Positions 28,148 through 40,934 of a stretch of DNA of 64,000 nt are shown one piece after another. Both the position numbers and the translations under genes were made by a program. A model generated the notes under the pieces. It did no database searches and was not told the origin of the DNA. It saw only the letters and a program-made list of their open reading frames with translations. Source of the stretch: an uncultured Lachnospiraceae bacterium (GTDB lineage: Bacteria > Bacillota > Clostridia > Lachnospirales > Lachnospiraceae); the NCBI GenBank assembly GCA_934432885.1, contig CAKRYY010000008.1:12288-76287 (forward strand), read 5' to 3'. The first letter of the stretch is position 1, and each line of letters begins with the position of its first letter.

Positions 28148-30682
28148 TTACTCCTTACGGATGTATGTCAGGAAGCTGTTGCCGTTTTCAGCAAACCATT
28201 CTGTAGAATCATTTATGCCCTTTTTGTATACCTCACCGGTCAAAGGGTCCATCAAAACGGTATTCAATTCATTAAAACCAACTATCAACACCGCATTGCC
28301 ATCATTTAACATGGCAAGCACTGGAATGTCTCGATTTACATAATACAATACCGTATTCAGGCTGCAGCCGGACAACTCCAATACCTGCGCATTGGGCAGA
28401 TTATTTTTCAGAATGTCCACCGCTGTACTGCCCTGCTGCAGCATATACGCGGTATTTCTTGGTACACCCTCATAAGCAAGTATCGTATCCAGACAGACTG
28501 CCAGTGAATTTCTTTCCTCACTCACGGCTTCTCCACTGATTTTCATAATCTGATTTTTAACAGCGCGGTCTCCTGCCTTCCAGACGTAAGCACCGGCATC
28601 ATTTACAACAGTACCGGAAACTGCAGCCCCATGTGTCACCGCATTTCCTGCATCCGTATAAACGCCCTCGATTCCTCTGATGTCATATACATAATAATGC
28701 TGTATGCTGCTTTCTGCGGGCTGAATTTCCACCTCTCTGCCGCCTTCAAACAAAACCTCCTTCGGGGTCAAGAACTTTATACTCTTTTTATCAATCGTCC
28801 GCTTAACGGCAATCTGCACCACTGTCTCATATTCTTCTGTAACTGCCAGCTCTATTGTATTATCACCCACAGCTGCCGTCTCATTATTCATAATCTGATC
28901 ATCCGATACAGAAACATACTGCCCCAGTACTTCATCCTTCTTTACACGCCGCAGGTTAATCTGGTTATCTCTGATTTCAGCGCCAGTCACATAAATACCG
29001 TCCTGCCGGTACTGCTTCAAAATCTCGTCATTCTCGTTCTGAATTCTGATTTCATACATCGGAATGATTACTTCTCCGCTCGGCTGCCTTTCGATGTCCG
29101 TCCGCTTCGTCATTCCATAGATCAGATCCTCACCCATAAATCCAAGCGGTGAAAGCAAAATACTGCTTCCCTGCTTCATCACAGTGCGTTTTCCCGTATT
29201 CAGATTCATCAATGTCAGCTCACTGCCATCCTGTCCGCTTCCACTCTTCCACACAATCATACGGTTGCTGCTGGAAATCTGATAGGAATCCTCCTTTAAA
29301 TCTGCCACTATCGCCTGATAGCTCTTTTCCACAAGGTTTATCTGATAAACGGTCCCTGACAGCATCAGATACAGATGATTTTCATTGTCTACAAAAGCAA
29401 GCTTCTCCACATCCGCTTTTACGCGCTGATAAGACTGCTCGCTTGGAATGAACAGTTCTTCTTCTATTGTATTGAGCAGACTGTTGTAATAATAGACCTG
29501 TATTCCAACCTCGCCTTCATGTCTTCCCCTGTTCATGTAGCCATATACAAGGAACCTGACATTCTCCATCTCATCTACCTGCAGAATTTTAATGTCATGA
29601 GCAGGATACAGCGTTCTTTCATCCGCATTTTCCGCATCGTAAAAGCCAAACAGATATGCAAACTTATTATCACTTGTATTATAGCTGTACAGACGATTGC
29701 CGCTCACAAAGGCGAGCACATTACCGCCGTCGCTCTCTGCCATCTCCATTTCCGGCTGGTAGATTCCCAGCATAATCTTATTGTTTGCGAACAGGTTTTC
29801 ATTCTCCTGCTCAAATATCTGATTCATGTCCCGCTGATAGTCAAGAAGATACATTCTTTCCTTGGTATAGCGCAGCCTGTAATATTCCTCTACCGTATAA
29901 TAGCTTTTCGCCTTTCCAGATCCCGTGCTCACAATATAGGAATCTGTAATTGTCGCTGTTGACGGACCAAGCTCTCTTATAAAGTAGGAAGGTTTTGTTT
30001 CCTCTGTTACATTTAAGTCGCCCCAGGTAATCTGCTGGAAGCTGCTGTGAATATTTACACGGCTGTAGGTACTATTATCACCCTCTGAATTGGACTCCAG
30101 ATATTTCGTCAATGACTGCGCCGCTTCCTTATCATAGGTTCTTTTATGAAAATCCTGTACAAAAGCCAGCTTTTCCTGCACATAGTAATCCTTTGCAAGA
30201 AGAAGCCTTGTATAATAACGAATTTCTCTGCCTTCCCCATCCTCCAGAAGAAGGATAAAATTGTATTCCGTATTTTCTGCGATCAGGTCCTTTACAGTAA
30301 GAGAAGCCACAATTTCTTCGTCCGTTTCTGTAAACTGCGTAATCTCCGTCGCCTCTACCAGTCTTTCGCCATCTACACTGCGTACCTCAAAGGTAAGCCC
30401 TCTGACTGCATTTCCCAGCTTTTGTACAGTAAGCTCCAAATGCCTGTTGCTGTCTATAGGCGTAATGGTATCCCGCATACTGCTTCCCTGCATCTCCTTG
30501 TCATATCCATGCAGACAGTTTATCTGTTCATTTCCGCTTCCGACAAAAACCAGCGGAAAACTTGCCGGCTCCATCTCCACCGTCATATCCGTATTTCCCT
30601 GATTTATCACTGCACTCACAACAAACAGCGATAAAAAAAAGGTCGCAATCCATACAATTCCCTGTAACAGATTTTTCTTCAT
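28148..30682 (-). CDS. Anchored extracellular protein with beta-rich body and degenerate C39-type domain
   Basis: The product is 844 aa and I do not recognise it as a named protein. Residues 8-27 form a membrane anchor, and the rest should be outside the cell. Residues about 30-180 look beta-sandwich-like, and about 300-640 hold WD/propeller-like blades (NRLYSYNTSDNKFAYLFGF, NHLYLMLSGTVYQINL). The last 130 residues resemble a C39-like papain-fold peptidase (SLAVCLDTILAYEGVP to GNAVLIVGFNELNTVLMDPLTG). The usual catalytic Cys position is Ser726 and the usual His is Asn796; only the Asp (812) is kept. It is probably a non-catalytic binding domain. It is preceded by a methyltransferase gene on the same strand, 6 bp away. 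Confidence 0.7.
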   Translation of the reverse strand: MKKNLLQGIVWIATFFLSLFVVSAVINQGNTDMTVEMEPASFPLVFVGSGNEQINCLHGYDKEMQGSSMRDTITPIDSNRHLELTVQKLGNAVRGLTFEVRSVDGERLVEATEITQFTETDEEIVASLTVKDLIAENTEYNFILLLEDGEGREIRYYTRLLLAKDYYVQEKLAFVQDFHKRTYDKEAAQSLTKYLESNSEGDNSTYSRVNIHSSFQQITWGDLNVTEETKPSYFIRELGPSTATITDSYIVSTGSGKAKSYYTVEEYYRLRYTKERMYLLDYQRDMNQIFEQENENLFANNKIMLGIYQPEMEMAESDGGNVLAFVSGNRLYSYNTSDNKFAYLFGFYDAENADERTLYPAHDIKILQVDEMENVRFLVYGYMNRGRHEGEVGIQVYYYNSLLNTIEEELFIPSEQSYQRVKADVEKLAFVDNENHLYLMLSGTVYQINLVEKSYQAIVADLKEDSYQISSSNRMIVWKSGSGQDGSELTLMNLNTGKRTVMKQGSSILLSPLGFMGEDLIYGMTKRTDIERQPSGEVIIPMYEIRIQNENDEILKQYRQDGIYVTGAEIRDNQINLRRVKKDEVLGQYVSVSDDQIMNNETAAVGDNTIELAVTEEYETVVQIAVKRTIDKKSIKFLTPKEVLFEGGREVEIQPAESSIQHYYVYDIRGIEGVYTDAGNAVTHGAAVSGTVVNDAGAYVWKAGDRAVKNQIMKISGEAVSEERNSLAVCLDTILAYEGVPRNTAYMLQQGSTAVDILKNNLPNAQVLELSGCSLNTVLYYVNRDIPVLAMLNDGNAVLIVGFNELNTVLMDPLTGEVYKKGINDSTEWFAENGNSFLTYIRKE

Positions 30683-30688
30683 ACTCTC

Positions 30689-31858
30689 TTACTCCTGCAA
30701 CAGCTCCCAGAGTGTCGGCTGCACCTGCAAAAATGCTATCAGCCTTTCTACTTCTTCCCTTACCTTCCGGCGGTACTCCACTTCCGCCGCATTCCCCGCC
30801 TGCCGTTTCCTTTTGATACAGCGCAGCAGAATATTCTTTGGCGTATGCTCCATATCAATAAATTCCAGGAGCTGCGTATCATAACCCGCCGTTTCCAAAA
30901 TTCTTGCACGCAGCGCATCTGTAAACAAAGCCGCACTTCTCTCCTGTATCAAACCATAAGAAAAAAGTGGTGAAAGCGGCTCGCATTTTATCTGTCTGTT
31001 CATCTCATGATGGCAGCAAGGAACAGATAAGATAACCTCAGCGCCCCATTTTACTGCCCGTTCCAGGGCATAGTCTGTCGCCGTATCACAGGCGTGAAGC
31101 GTCACTACCATATCTACGCTATCCGCACCTGTAAAATTCTGGATATTTCCCTCATAAAAATGCAGATCCTTATACCCATATTTTTCTGCCAGCCGGTTGC
31201 AGGTACGGATAACATCCTTTTTCAAATCAAGCCCGATAATATCTACCTCCAGCTTTTTTACTGCGGTCAGATAATCATACATGGCAAAGGTCAGATAGGA
31301 TTTCCCACAGCCAAAATCAATAATCCGCACCCTGCGGTTTGTTGGAAGCGCGGGCAGAATATCCTCAATAAATTCCAGAAACCGGTTAATCTGCCGGAAT
31401 TTATCATAGCGGCTATTTACAATCCTTCCATCGGCTGTCTGTACGCCGAGGTCCTGCAAAAACGCAGGTCTTCTTTCGGGATTCAGCAGATATTTCTTTT
31501 TACGGTTATGTGACAGCTCCGGCTCCTTTGTGGAGGAAACCAGCTTTTTACGGACAGTCACATTGCCTTTTTTTCCAATCAGGACTGTCGCCTGCCAGCT
31601 TTTTGTATGAATCTCCACCTGCTTAAAGGACTGCAGTGCCATTTCAGGCAATGCCTGCATCAGCTCCTGCGCCGTCTGATTCTCATGATATACCTTTGTG
31701 TCAATAAATGAGCTGACCTGATAGCAAAGCTGATTATTTATCATAACCGGCCGTACCTTCAGCTTGGAGAGTCCTTCCTTCTTTCTTGGCGCGCTGACTA
31801 CAATCTGATATAGCCCTTCCTGCAAAGCCTGTAAAAGAAGCTCCTTTAATTTTTCCAT
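30689..31858 (-). CDS. Class I SAM-dependent methyltransferase, Methyltransf_32-like
   Basis: The 389-aa protein has a central Rossmann methyltransferase domain: motif I IIDFGCGKSYLTFA (about residue 195), GLDLKKDVI, then VVTLHACDTATDYAL and the LSVPCCHHE block typical of the Methyltransf_32 family. An N-terminal domain of about 150 residues precedes it (RKKKYLLNPERRPAFLQDLGV). The substrate is unknown. I set the start at ATG 31858, which has AGAGGAAG just upstream. A TTG 30 bp earlier lies inside the atp operon terminator. It sits downstream of that terminator and 6 bp before the next gene, so the two may be co-transcribed. Confidence 0.85.
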   Translation of the reverse strand: MEKLKELLLQALQEGLYQIVVSAPRKKEGLSKLKVRPVMINNQLCYQVSSFIDTKVYHENQTAQELMQALPEMALQSFKQVEIHTKSWQATVLIGKKGNVTVRKKLVSSTKEPELSHNRKKKYLLNPERRPAFLQDLGVQTADGRIVNSRYDKFRQINRFLEFIEDILPALPTNRRVRIIDFGCGKSYLTFAMYDYLTAVKKLEVDIIGLDLKKDVIRTCNRLAEKYGYKDLHFYEGNIQNFTGADSVDMVVTLHACDTATDYALERAVKWGAEVILSVPCCHHEMNRQIKCEPLSPLFSYGLIQERSAALFTDALRARILETAGYDTQLLEFIDMEHTPKNILLRCIKRKRQAGNAAEVEYRRKVREEVERLIAFLQVQPTLWELLQE

Positions 31859-31878
31859 ACGCTTCCTCTGTTCTGTAT

Positions 31879-31906
31879 AAAAGGGCAAACCTGATGCGGT
31901 TTGCCC
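31879..31906 (-). terminator. Terminator of the ATP synthase operon
   Basis: GGGCAAACC and GGTTTGCCC form a perfect 9-bp stem with a 6-nt loop, followed on the minus strand by TTTTAT. It lies directly after atpC. Confidence 0.85.
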
Positions 31907-31937
31907 CTCTTTTCCTTCGTCTCATCCTGCGGTATTT

Positions 31938-32342
31938 TTATTCCTTTAACCGGATTCTTGCCATTGCACGCTTTAAGGAGACCTCTGCTCTTGCCATATC
32001 AGTTTCAGGCACAGCCTCCATCAAACGCTTTTCCGCTCTCTCACGGGACTCCTCGGCTCTTTCCAAGTCGATTTCCTCCGGCCATTCCACAATCTCCGCC
32101 ATAATGGTTACGCGGTCCTTTAAAATCTCCACGAAACCTGCATGCAGCGCGGCTACCTTCTGCGTCTCCTCCTCCGTAATCGTCAGGATTCCCGGAGCAA
32201 TAATAACCGTTGTCGGCACATGCTCCTTATATACGCCAATCTCGCCTTCCGTTGTGTTAAACTCAACCATAGACGCTTCCCCTTCGTAGAATATTCTGTC
32301 CGGGGTAATGATCCTTAAGTCAAATCGATTTCCTTCTGCCAT
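31938..32342 (-). CDS. atpC: F-type ATP synthase epsilon subunit
   Basis: Epsilon is part of the central stalk and inhibits ATP hydrolysis. The 134-aa protein has the N-terminal beta-sandwich (RIITPDRIFYEGEASMVEFNTTEGEIGVYKEHVP) and a C-terminal helical hairpin (ERAEESRERAEKRLMEA). It is the last gene of the atp operon, 11 bp after atpD, and is followed by the operon terminator. Confidence 0.96.
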   Translation of the reverse strand: MAEGNRFDLRIITPDRIFYEGEASMVEFNTTEGEIGVYKEHVPTTVIIAPGILTITEEETQKVAALHAGFVEILKDRVTIMAEIVEWPEEIDLERAEESRERAEKRLMEAVPETDMARAEVSLKRAMARIRLKE

Positions 32343-32353
32343 TTGTCCACCTC

Positions 32354-33787
<1,434 letters not shown>

Positions 33788-33790
33788 TCA

Positions 33791-34648
33791 CTAACTGATT
33801 GCTTCCGCACCAGCTATAATTTCCGTCAATTCCTGTGTGATTGAGCTTTGACGCGCTCTGTTATACAGAAGCGTCAGACTGTCTATCATCTCCTCGGCAT
33901 TGCTTGTTGCCGAATCCATCGCCTGCATTCTTGCGCCATTTTCGCTGGCTGCTGATTCCACCAGTCCGCCGTAAATCAGGCTCGTAATGTATTTCGGTAT
34001 AATCAGATCAAGCGCCCGCTCGTCCTCCGGCTCAAAGTTCATCGGAATATCGTCAGCCTTCTTTGTATCTTCCTGTGCTCCCGCCTCTACCGGCAAAAGC
34101 TTTAACAGCGTCGGCTCATGGCTTACAGTATTTTTAAACGCTGTATATGCCAGATAGATTTCTCCGATTTCACCTGCCGCATAGGCTTCCAAAAGCTCAT
34201 TGCTAAGGCGCAGAGCATCTGGATACTGCGGTTCTTCTATCATATCGGAGGCATCCTTTTTTACTTCATAGCCGTAGCGGGAAAAAGCGTCGCGTCCTTT
34301 TTTACCAACCGCATAAATAACCACGTCGTCCTTTGGGAGCGTTCCCTTCGTAATCAGTTTGATCACATTGGAATTGTAGCCGCCCGCCAGTCCCCGGTTG
34401 GAGGTAATGACAATAACCGCCTTTTTCGGCGATGTACCCGCCTTTAAATACTTGTGATCGCTGTATCCGGTTTTTGCAAGCATGGAGGCTACCGTCTCAT
34501 ACATACAGGTAAAGTACGCTTTGGACTGTTCCGCACGGCTCTTGGCTCTCTGGAGCTTTACCGTAGAAACCAGTTTCATCGCTTTGGTAATCTGCTGGGT
34601 GCTCTGAATACTTCCCTTTCGCCTTTTGATGTCTATCATTGAGGCCAT
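33791..34648 (-). CDS. atpG: F-type ATP synthase gamma subunit
   Basis: Gamma is the rotating shaft of F1. The 285-aa protein has the N-terminal helix (MIDIKRRKGSIQSTQQITKAMKLV) and the C-terminal helix with EMIDSLTLLYNRARQSSITQELTEIIAGA, the two halves of the coiled coil. The central Rossmann-like domain contains ITSNRGLAGGYN. It lies in order between atpA and atpD. Confidence 0.97.
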   Translation of the reverse strand: MASMIDIKRRKGSIQSTQQITKAMKLVSTVKLQRAKSRAEQSKAYFTCMYETVASMLAKTGYSDHKYLKAGTSPKKAVIVITSNRGLAGGYNSNVIKLITKGTLPKDDVVIYAVGKKGRDAFSRYGYEVKKDASDMIEEPQYPDALRLSNELLEAYAAGEIGEIYLAYTAFKNTVSHEPTLLKLLPVEAGAQEDTKKADDIPMNFEPEDERALDLIIPKYITSLIYGGLVESAASENGARMQAMDSATSNAEEMIDSLTLLYNRARQSSITQELTEIIAGAEAIS

Positions 34649-34667
34649 ACTGATTCACCCCTTCCGC

Positions 34668-36746
<2,079 letters not shown>

Positions 36747-36759
<13 letters not shown>

Positions 36760-37265
36760 GTCGTATCACCTATTTCCTTCAGCGTCTCCTCAACCAGCCC
36801 GCTTTGTATCTCTGTGTTGATAGATGCTGCGACTACCTTTCCTGCCATGATGGACGCTATGGAAATCATTTCCCGCTTCACATCATCCGCAGCCTTTTTC
36901 TTTTCCAGTTCCGCTTCCGCATGTGCGCGCTCTTTAATCCGCAGAGCTTCTTCTTTTGCATCTGCAACGATTCTGGCTTCATTTTCCAGAGCCTTCTTTC
37001 TGGCAGCGCTTAATATTTCTTCTGCTTCCTTCTCCACATTCTTCAGCTTTTCTTCATACTCTGCACGCAGAGCCTGTGCCGTTTCCTGATTGGACTTTGC
37101 ATCATCCAGTTCTTCTTTTATCCTTTCCCGCCGCTTTTTCATCAGCTCACGAACCGGGTTGAACAAAAGATAGGATGCGACCAGAAACAGCGTAAATACG
37201 GCAATCATACTCAAAACCGCATCATGCAGAAGCTGTGGGGTCAGGTCAAATAAATAAGAATCCAT
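36747..37265 (-). CDS. atpF: F-type ATP synthase b subunit
   Basis: This is the peripheral stalk subunit. The 172-aa protein has one N-terminal membrane helix (HDAVLSMIAVFTLFLVASYLLF, about 13-34) followed by a long charged coiled coil rich in Glu, Lys and Ala. There is one b gene only, so the stalk should be a homodimer. Confidence 0.95.
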
Positions 37266-37302
37266 GTCTGCCTCCTTTCAGATTTTTTCTTAAGAGACAA
37301 AC

Positions 37303-37602
<300 letters not shown>

Positions 37603-37616
37603 TTAAAATGTTGCTG

Positions 37617-38333
37617 TCAGTCTCCTATTGCATCATTTACATAGGTCATTGTCAGCATGCAGAATACATAGGTCTGTATTGCACCCGAGAATAAGTCAAA
37701 GTATACATGCAGCGCAGCCGGCCAGATAATTGCGATTCTGGACAACAGTCCATAAATCAGCGCCATCATAACCGTACCGGAAAGAATGTTTGCAAAAAGA
37801 CGCAGCGACAGGGAAATCGGTACTGCCAAATCACCAATGATATTGATTGGTATCCAAAATACCCAGGGGTCGCAAAGTCCCTTGATAACGCCTGATACTT
37901 TCTGATACTTAAACTTATTGAAATGAATGAGCGTAAAAGTCATAATGCCCAGCGGAAAAGTCACGCCATAATCCGCCGTCGGCGGACGCAGCCCGAACAG
38001 ACCGGAAATATTGCTTAAGAAAATAAAGATAAAAAGCGTTCCGATATAGTTTGCAAAGGCCGCAGCATTTTTTCCCATGACTGCCTCTATCATGCCATCC
38101 AGTTTTTCAACCAGAATCTCCGCTACATTCTGGAAGCCCTCCGGCACCTCAGATGCGTGCTTGACAGCACGATTTGCCGCAATGCAAAACCCTATAATGA
38201 CAAGCATCACAATAAGCAGGCAAATGTGTGTCGTCGTTATCCAAAATTCCTGTCCAAACAAATGGTAGGAAAATACGCCGTGAATCATAAAATCCACTTC
38301 TGCACCCTGGGATAACAGGATTCCTCGTCCCAT
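37617..38333 (-). CDS. atpB: F-type ATP synthase a subunit
   Basis: Subunit a forms the ion half-channels against the c-ring. The 238-aa polytopic protein has ISLSLRLFANILSGTVMM, which carries the essential arginine, and a C-terminal helix pair with GAIQTYVFCMLTMTYVNDA. The ATG at 38333 follows AAGGAGGTG. It is preceded by the two assembly genes and followed by atpE, as in Bacillus. Confidence 0.96.
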   Translation of the reverse strand: MGRGILLSQGAEVDFMIHGVFSYHLFGQEFWITTTHICLLIVMLVIIGFCIAANRAVKHASEVPEGFQNVAEILVEKLDGMIEAVMGKNAAAFANYIGTLFIFIFLSNISGLFGLRPPTADYGVTFPLGIMTFTLIHFNKFKYQKVSGVIKGLCDPWVFWIPINIIGDLAVPISLSLRLFANILSGTVMMALIYGLLSRIAIIWPAALHVYFDLFSGAIQTYVFCMLTMTYVNDAIGD

Positions 38334-38337
38334 AGAT

Positions 38338-38745
38338 TCACCTCCTTAGTTTCAACTTTATTTTATGTGTAAGCGGTTGTAAATACGCGCCTGCCTTCAA
38401 AGTCATAATGCCAAGAAACGCAGCAAGGGGATTCGCTGCCCTAGTACACATCAGCACTCCGAGCACCCCGATTACAAGTCCGTACCGAAGCAGGGCTTTT
38501 GTGCGCATCAGCTTCTGTGCCGCGCCCTCCTCCTGCACAAGTGCAGCATCAAGGGATTTCCAGATATGCCACGCAAGAAAAGCAGCTGTCAGAACGCCAA
38601 TCCACAGCCCTATGCTGTAAGAAACCTTATCCTTTGCCAGCCAGACAAAAGCTGCCTGAAATACCGCTCCGGAAAACAGAATGCCAATCAACAGTTCTTC
38701 AACGGTTTCATTGATTTTTCCCTTTTTTACTACGTTTTCTTCCAT
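38338..38745 (-). CDS. AtpI-like small membrane protein of the ATP synthase operon
   Basis: This 135-aa membrane protein has about four hydrophobic segments (LLIGILFSGAVFQAAFVWL, SIGLWIGVLTAAFLAWHIW, LLRYGLVIGVLGVLMCTRA, PLAAFLGIMTLKAGAY). It matches the position and look of the ATP synthase subunit I group, thought to help c-ring assembly or Mg2+/Ca2+ uptake. I start at ATG 38745, with GAGGG 7 bp upstream. It overlaps the preceding gene by 38 bp. Sequence similarity is weak, so the call rests mainly on position and topology. Confidence 0.75.
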   Translation of the reverse strand: MEENVVKKGKINETVEELLIGILFSGAVFQAAFVWLAKDKVSYSIGLWIGVLTAAFLAWHIWKSLDAALVQEEGAAQKLMRTKALLRYGLVIGVLGVLMCTRAANPLAAFLGIMTLKAGAYLQPLTHKIKLKLRR

Positions 38746-38974
38746 AGGACAACCCTCTTTCTTTTTCACCATAAATTCTTTTTGCCATCCGATAAACATT
38801 GCGGAAGCCCGCAAGTGCTCCGATGAAGAAAAACAGAACTACCAGAAAAGAAGTGCCAAGCTTCTGGTCGAGAAAATTCCCCAAAAATGAACATAAAAAA
38901 ATGGGGACGAGCATGTTAATGCCAAACTGACTGATCATCGCAAGAGCCTGATATACTGTCCTTTTGTATTTCAC
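38708..38974 (-). CDS. atpZ: AtpZ/AtpI family ATP synthase assembly protein
   Basis: This 88-aa protein has two membrane helices: ALAMISQFGINMLVPIFLCSFLG and FLVVLFFFIGALAGFRNVYRMAKR. The GxxxDxxxGTS-like turn (FLGNFLDQKLGTSFL) and the helix pair fit the AtpZ/AtpI family (PF09527), which leads many F-ATPase operons. It starts at GTG 38974 after AGAGGGTGA. It is the first gene of the operon and lies about 60 bp from a strong promoter. Confidence 0.82.
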   Translation of the reverse strand: MKYKRTVYQALAMISQFGINMLVPIFLCSFLGNFLDQKLGTSFLVVLFFFIGALAGFRNVYRMAKRIYGEKERGLSYGRKRSKKGKNQ

Positions 38975-39031
38975 ATCTCACCCTCTGCCTTCTCTTTCAT
39001 TTTTGTCTAAAAGTGATTACCCATGCTATAA

Positions 39032-39060
39032 ATTATATCCAAATATTTCTTTTCTGTAAA
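39032..39060 (-). promoter_or_regulatory. Promoter of the ATP synthase operon
   Basis: On the minus strand TTTACA (39055-39060), a 17-bp spacer and a perfect TATAAT (39032-39037). The first gene starts about 58 bp downstream. Confidence 0.85.
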
Positions 39061-39138
39061 GCAAAACCGACAGAAAAGCACGATTTGGAAATTTGTTTTA
39101 ATCCTCTCAAATTCTTCTTGTAATGCTGGAAAAATACA

Positions 39139-39167
39139 TTGACTTTTCCGCCCCTCAAAGGTAACAT
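39139..39167 (+). promoter_or_regulatory. Promoter of the DUF402 gene
   Basis: TTGACT (39139-39144), a 17-bp spacer and TAACAT (39162-39167), about 40 bp before the start codon. It is divergent from the atp promoter. Confidence 0.6.
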
Positions 39168-39207
39168 TATTTTATCTATATTACATCGCTTTTTACGGGA
39201 GGATGCC

Positions 39208-39684
39208 ATGGACTATCCACTTCTTTACCGGAAACGAATCATTCCCAATGAATGTATTTTATTAAAGGATGATGAAATCCTCTCCTGGGACAATGAGCGC
39301 ATTGTTACCAGATGGCATGCCCTGCGCCCCAAAAAAGACCTTCATCACGGTTATTCCTGCTATTTTCTGAAGGAAGGCTACAAGGTCAGCAAATTCTATC
39401 GGGCAGATTCCTCTCTTCTCTATTATTATTGTGACATTATTTCCCATGAATATACCGCTTCTGAACATAAACTGGTCGTTACCGACTTACTTGCCGACGT
39501 AATCATCTATCCAGACGGCTTTGTTAAGGTCGTAGACCTCGACGAACTGGCACGCGCCGCTGAGAACGGCTCTCTTCCATTTTCTCAGTTAAAATCAGCT
39601 CTGCTCTCCTGCAATACCCTCTTATCACTTATCTATGCAGGAAGGCTTGGCGAGTTGACAGCATTTATTGAAGCTTATGAATAA
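39208..39684 (+). CDS. DUF402 domain protein
   Basis: The 158-aa protein carries a DUF402 beta-barrel: RIVTRWHALRPKKDLHHGYSCYF, YYCDIISHEYTASEHKLVVTDLLADVIIYPDGFVKVVDLDEL. The pattern Y-x-D-I followed by DLLADVIIYPDGF-x-VVD is typical of the family, some members of which are nucleoside di/triphosphate phosphatases (Ntdp). The ATG at 39208 follows GGGAGG. It is a single gene between a promoter and a terminator. Enzymatic activity is possible but not shown by the sequence. Confidence 0.82.
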   Translation: MDYPLLYRKRIIPNECILLKDDEILSWDNERIVTRWHALRPKKDLHHGYSCYFLKEGYKVSKFYRADSSLLYYYCDIISHEYTASEHKLVVTDLLADVIIYPDGFVKVVDLDELARAAENGSLPFSQLKSALLSCNTLLSLIYAGRLGELTAFIEAYE

Positions 39685-39687
39685 AAT

Positions 39688-39721
39688 AAAAGGGTAGCGT
39701 ACAGAATACGCTGCCCTTTTT
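39688..39721. terminator. Bidirectional terminator after DUF402 gene and hydrolase gene
   Basis: AAAAGGGTAGCGTA pairs with TACGCTGCCCTTTT around a short AGAA-type loop (one bulge), with an A-run before and T-run after. It serves both convergent genes. Confidence 0.85.
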
Positions 39722-39727
39722 CTTGCT

Positions 39728-40894
39728 TTAATAAAAAATATGTCCTCCGATAGAGATTCCTGTCAATCCCGGAATTGGTGTTCTGAAGTAGACACAGTTT
39801 CCGACGTTAGTTGCGCCGCTCATCGCCTCATCCGCCGCCTGATAGCATGCCGGCGTCGCCCTGCCCTCTGCAAGCGCAAGCGCAAGTCTGCCGCTTCCAA
39901 CCGGAGAAAACTGTTTATTTTGATAAATAACGCCCACAACCGTATCCGGGTAAACCGAACTGAGCACTCTGTTGATAACGACTGAGCCTACTGCAAGCTT
40001 TCCGGCATATGGTTCGCCACCAGCCTCACAATAGATGAGCTGCGCCAGCAGCTCCCGGTCCCCCTCTGCAAAGCTTACCTCAGAAATATCCCGCCATGTT
40101 GATTTTGCAGCCAGACGTGACATCGCCTGTTCCTCTGCAAGCTGCTTCTGTAATGCCGCGATATTTGCCTCCTGCTGCTTAACCTGTGCCTCGTAAGCCA
40201 GGGCAACACCTTCAGCCTGAGAAATCTGGTCCGCATACCCGGCAATATTATTCGCTGTGTTCTTTACCATGCCGGCGACTTTTCCCTGTTCTGCAACAGT
40301 TTCCTCATGCAGCTCATCCAATTCTTCCTTCTGCTGCAAAAGCTTTGCCTTCGTTTCCTCAATCTGCTTCTGTGTTTCCCGATACTCCTCCAACATCCTG
40401 TGGTCGTATTCCGAAATCTGTTCGATATACTGGCTCTTGTTCAGAAAATCGCCAAAGCCACCCGACGAAAAAAGCATTTCCATATATGCAGCATCGCTTC
40501 TCTCATAAATGAACTTAATGCGCTTTTTCATGCACTCATACTGCCATGCAACCGTTTCTTCGGCTTTGGCAAGTGCCTCCTCGGTATCAGAAATTTCCTG
40601 CTCCTTATCCGCAATATCGCCCTCCAGCTCACTTAAATTCTGGCTGACCTCTTCAAGATTATCGTTCAGAATCACAAGCTGTCCCTGAAGAGAGTTTTTG
40701 GCGCCCTGCATCCCCTGAATGTTTTCCTTCGTCTGTGCAAGCGCATTCTCCGTCTGCTTTTTTTCCTCTTTTGCCTTATCCAGTTTTTCCTGCGTCGTAG
40801 TCGCGTAAACCGTTCCCGAAACGCTGGCAGTCAGAATCATAACGGCTGCTGCCGCTACAAATCCTCTGCGGACGTCCTTTATCCTCTTTCCCAT
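39728..40894 (-). CDS. Secreted cell-wall hydrolase: coiled coil plus SleB-type catalytic domain
   Basis: The 388-aa protein has a signal peptide (GFVAAAAVMILTASVSGTVYA, cut near residue 32), a long coiled coil at about 33-260 of the kind seen in PcsB and EnvC, and a C-terminal Hydrolase_2/SleB domain at about 272-388. The catalytic glutamate is E290 in LIYCEAGGEPYAG. PcsB-like proteins normally carry a CHAP domain and are activated through FtsEX; here the coiled coil is joined to a SleB lytic domain instead. The likely role is peptidoglycan cleavage during division or sporulation. It is the last gene of the sua5-rpiB-upp-deaminase run and is followed by a terminator. Confidence 0.88.
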   Translation of the reverse strand: MGKRIKDVRRGFVAAAAVMILTASVSGTVYATTTQEKLDKAKEEKKQTENALAQTKENIQGMQGAKNSLQGQLVILNDNLEEVSQNLSELEGDIADKEQEISDTEEALAKAEETVAWQYECMKKRIKFIYERSDAAYMEMLFSSGGFGDFLNKSQYIEQISEYDHRMLEEYRETQKQIEETKAKLLQQKEELDELHEETVAEQGKVAGMVKNTANNIAGYADQISQAEGVALAYEAQVKQQEANIAALQKQLAEEQAMSRLAAKSTWRDISEVSFAEGDRELLAQLIYCEAGGEPYAGKLAVGSVVINRVLSSVYPDTVVGVIYQNKQFSPVGSGRLALALAEGRATPACYQAADEAMSGATNVGNCVYFRTPIPGLTGISIGGHIFY

Positions 40895-40934
40895 TCCAAA
40901 TCTGTTTCCTTTTCAGAAACCGCAGGCCTTGTTT

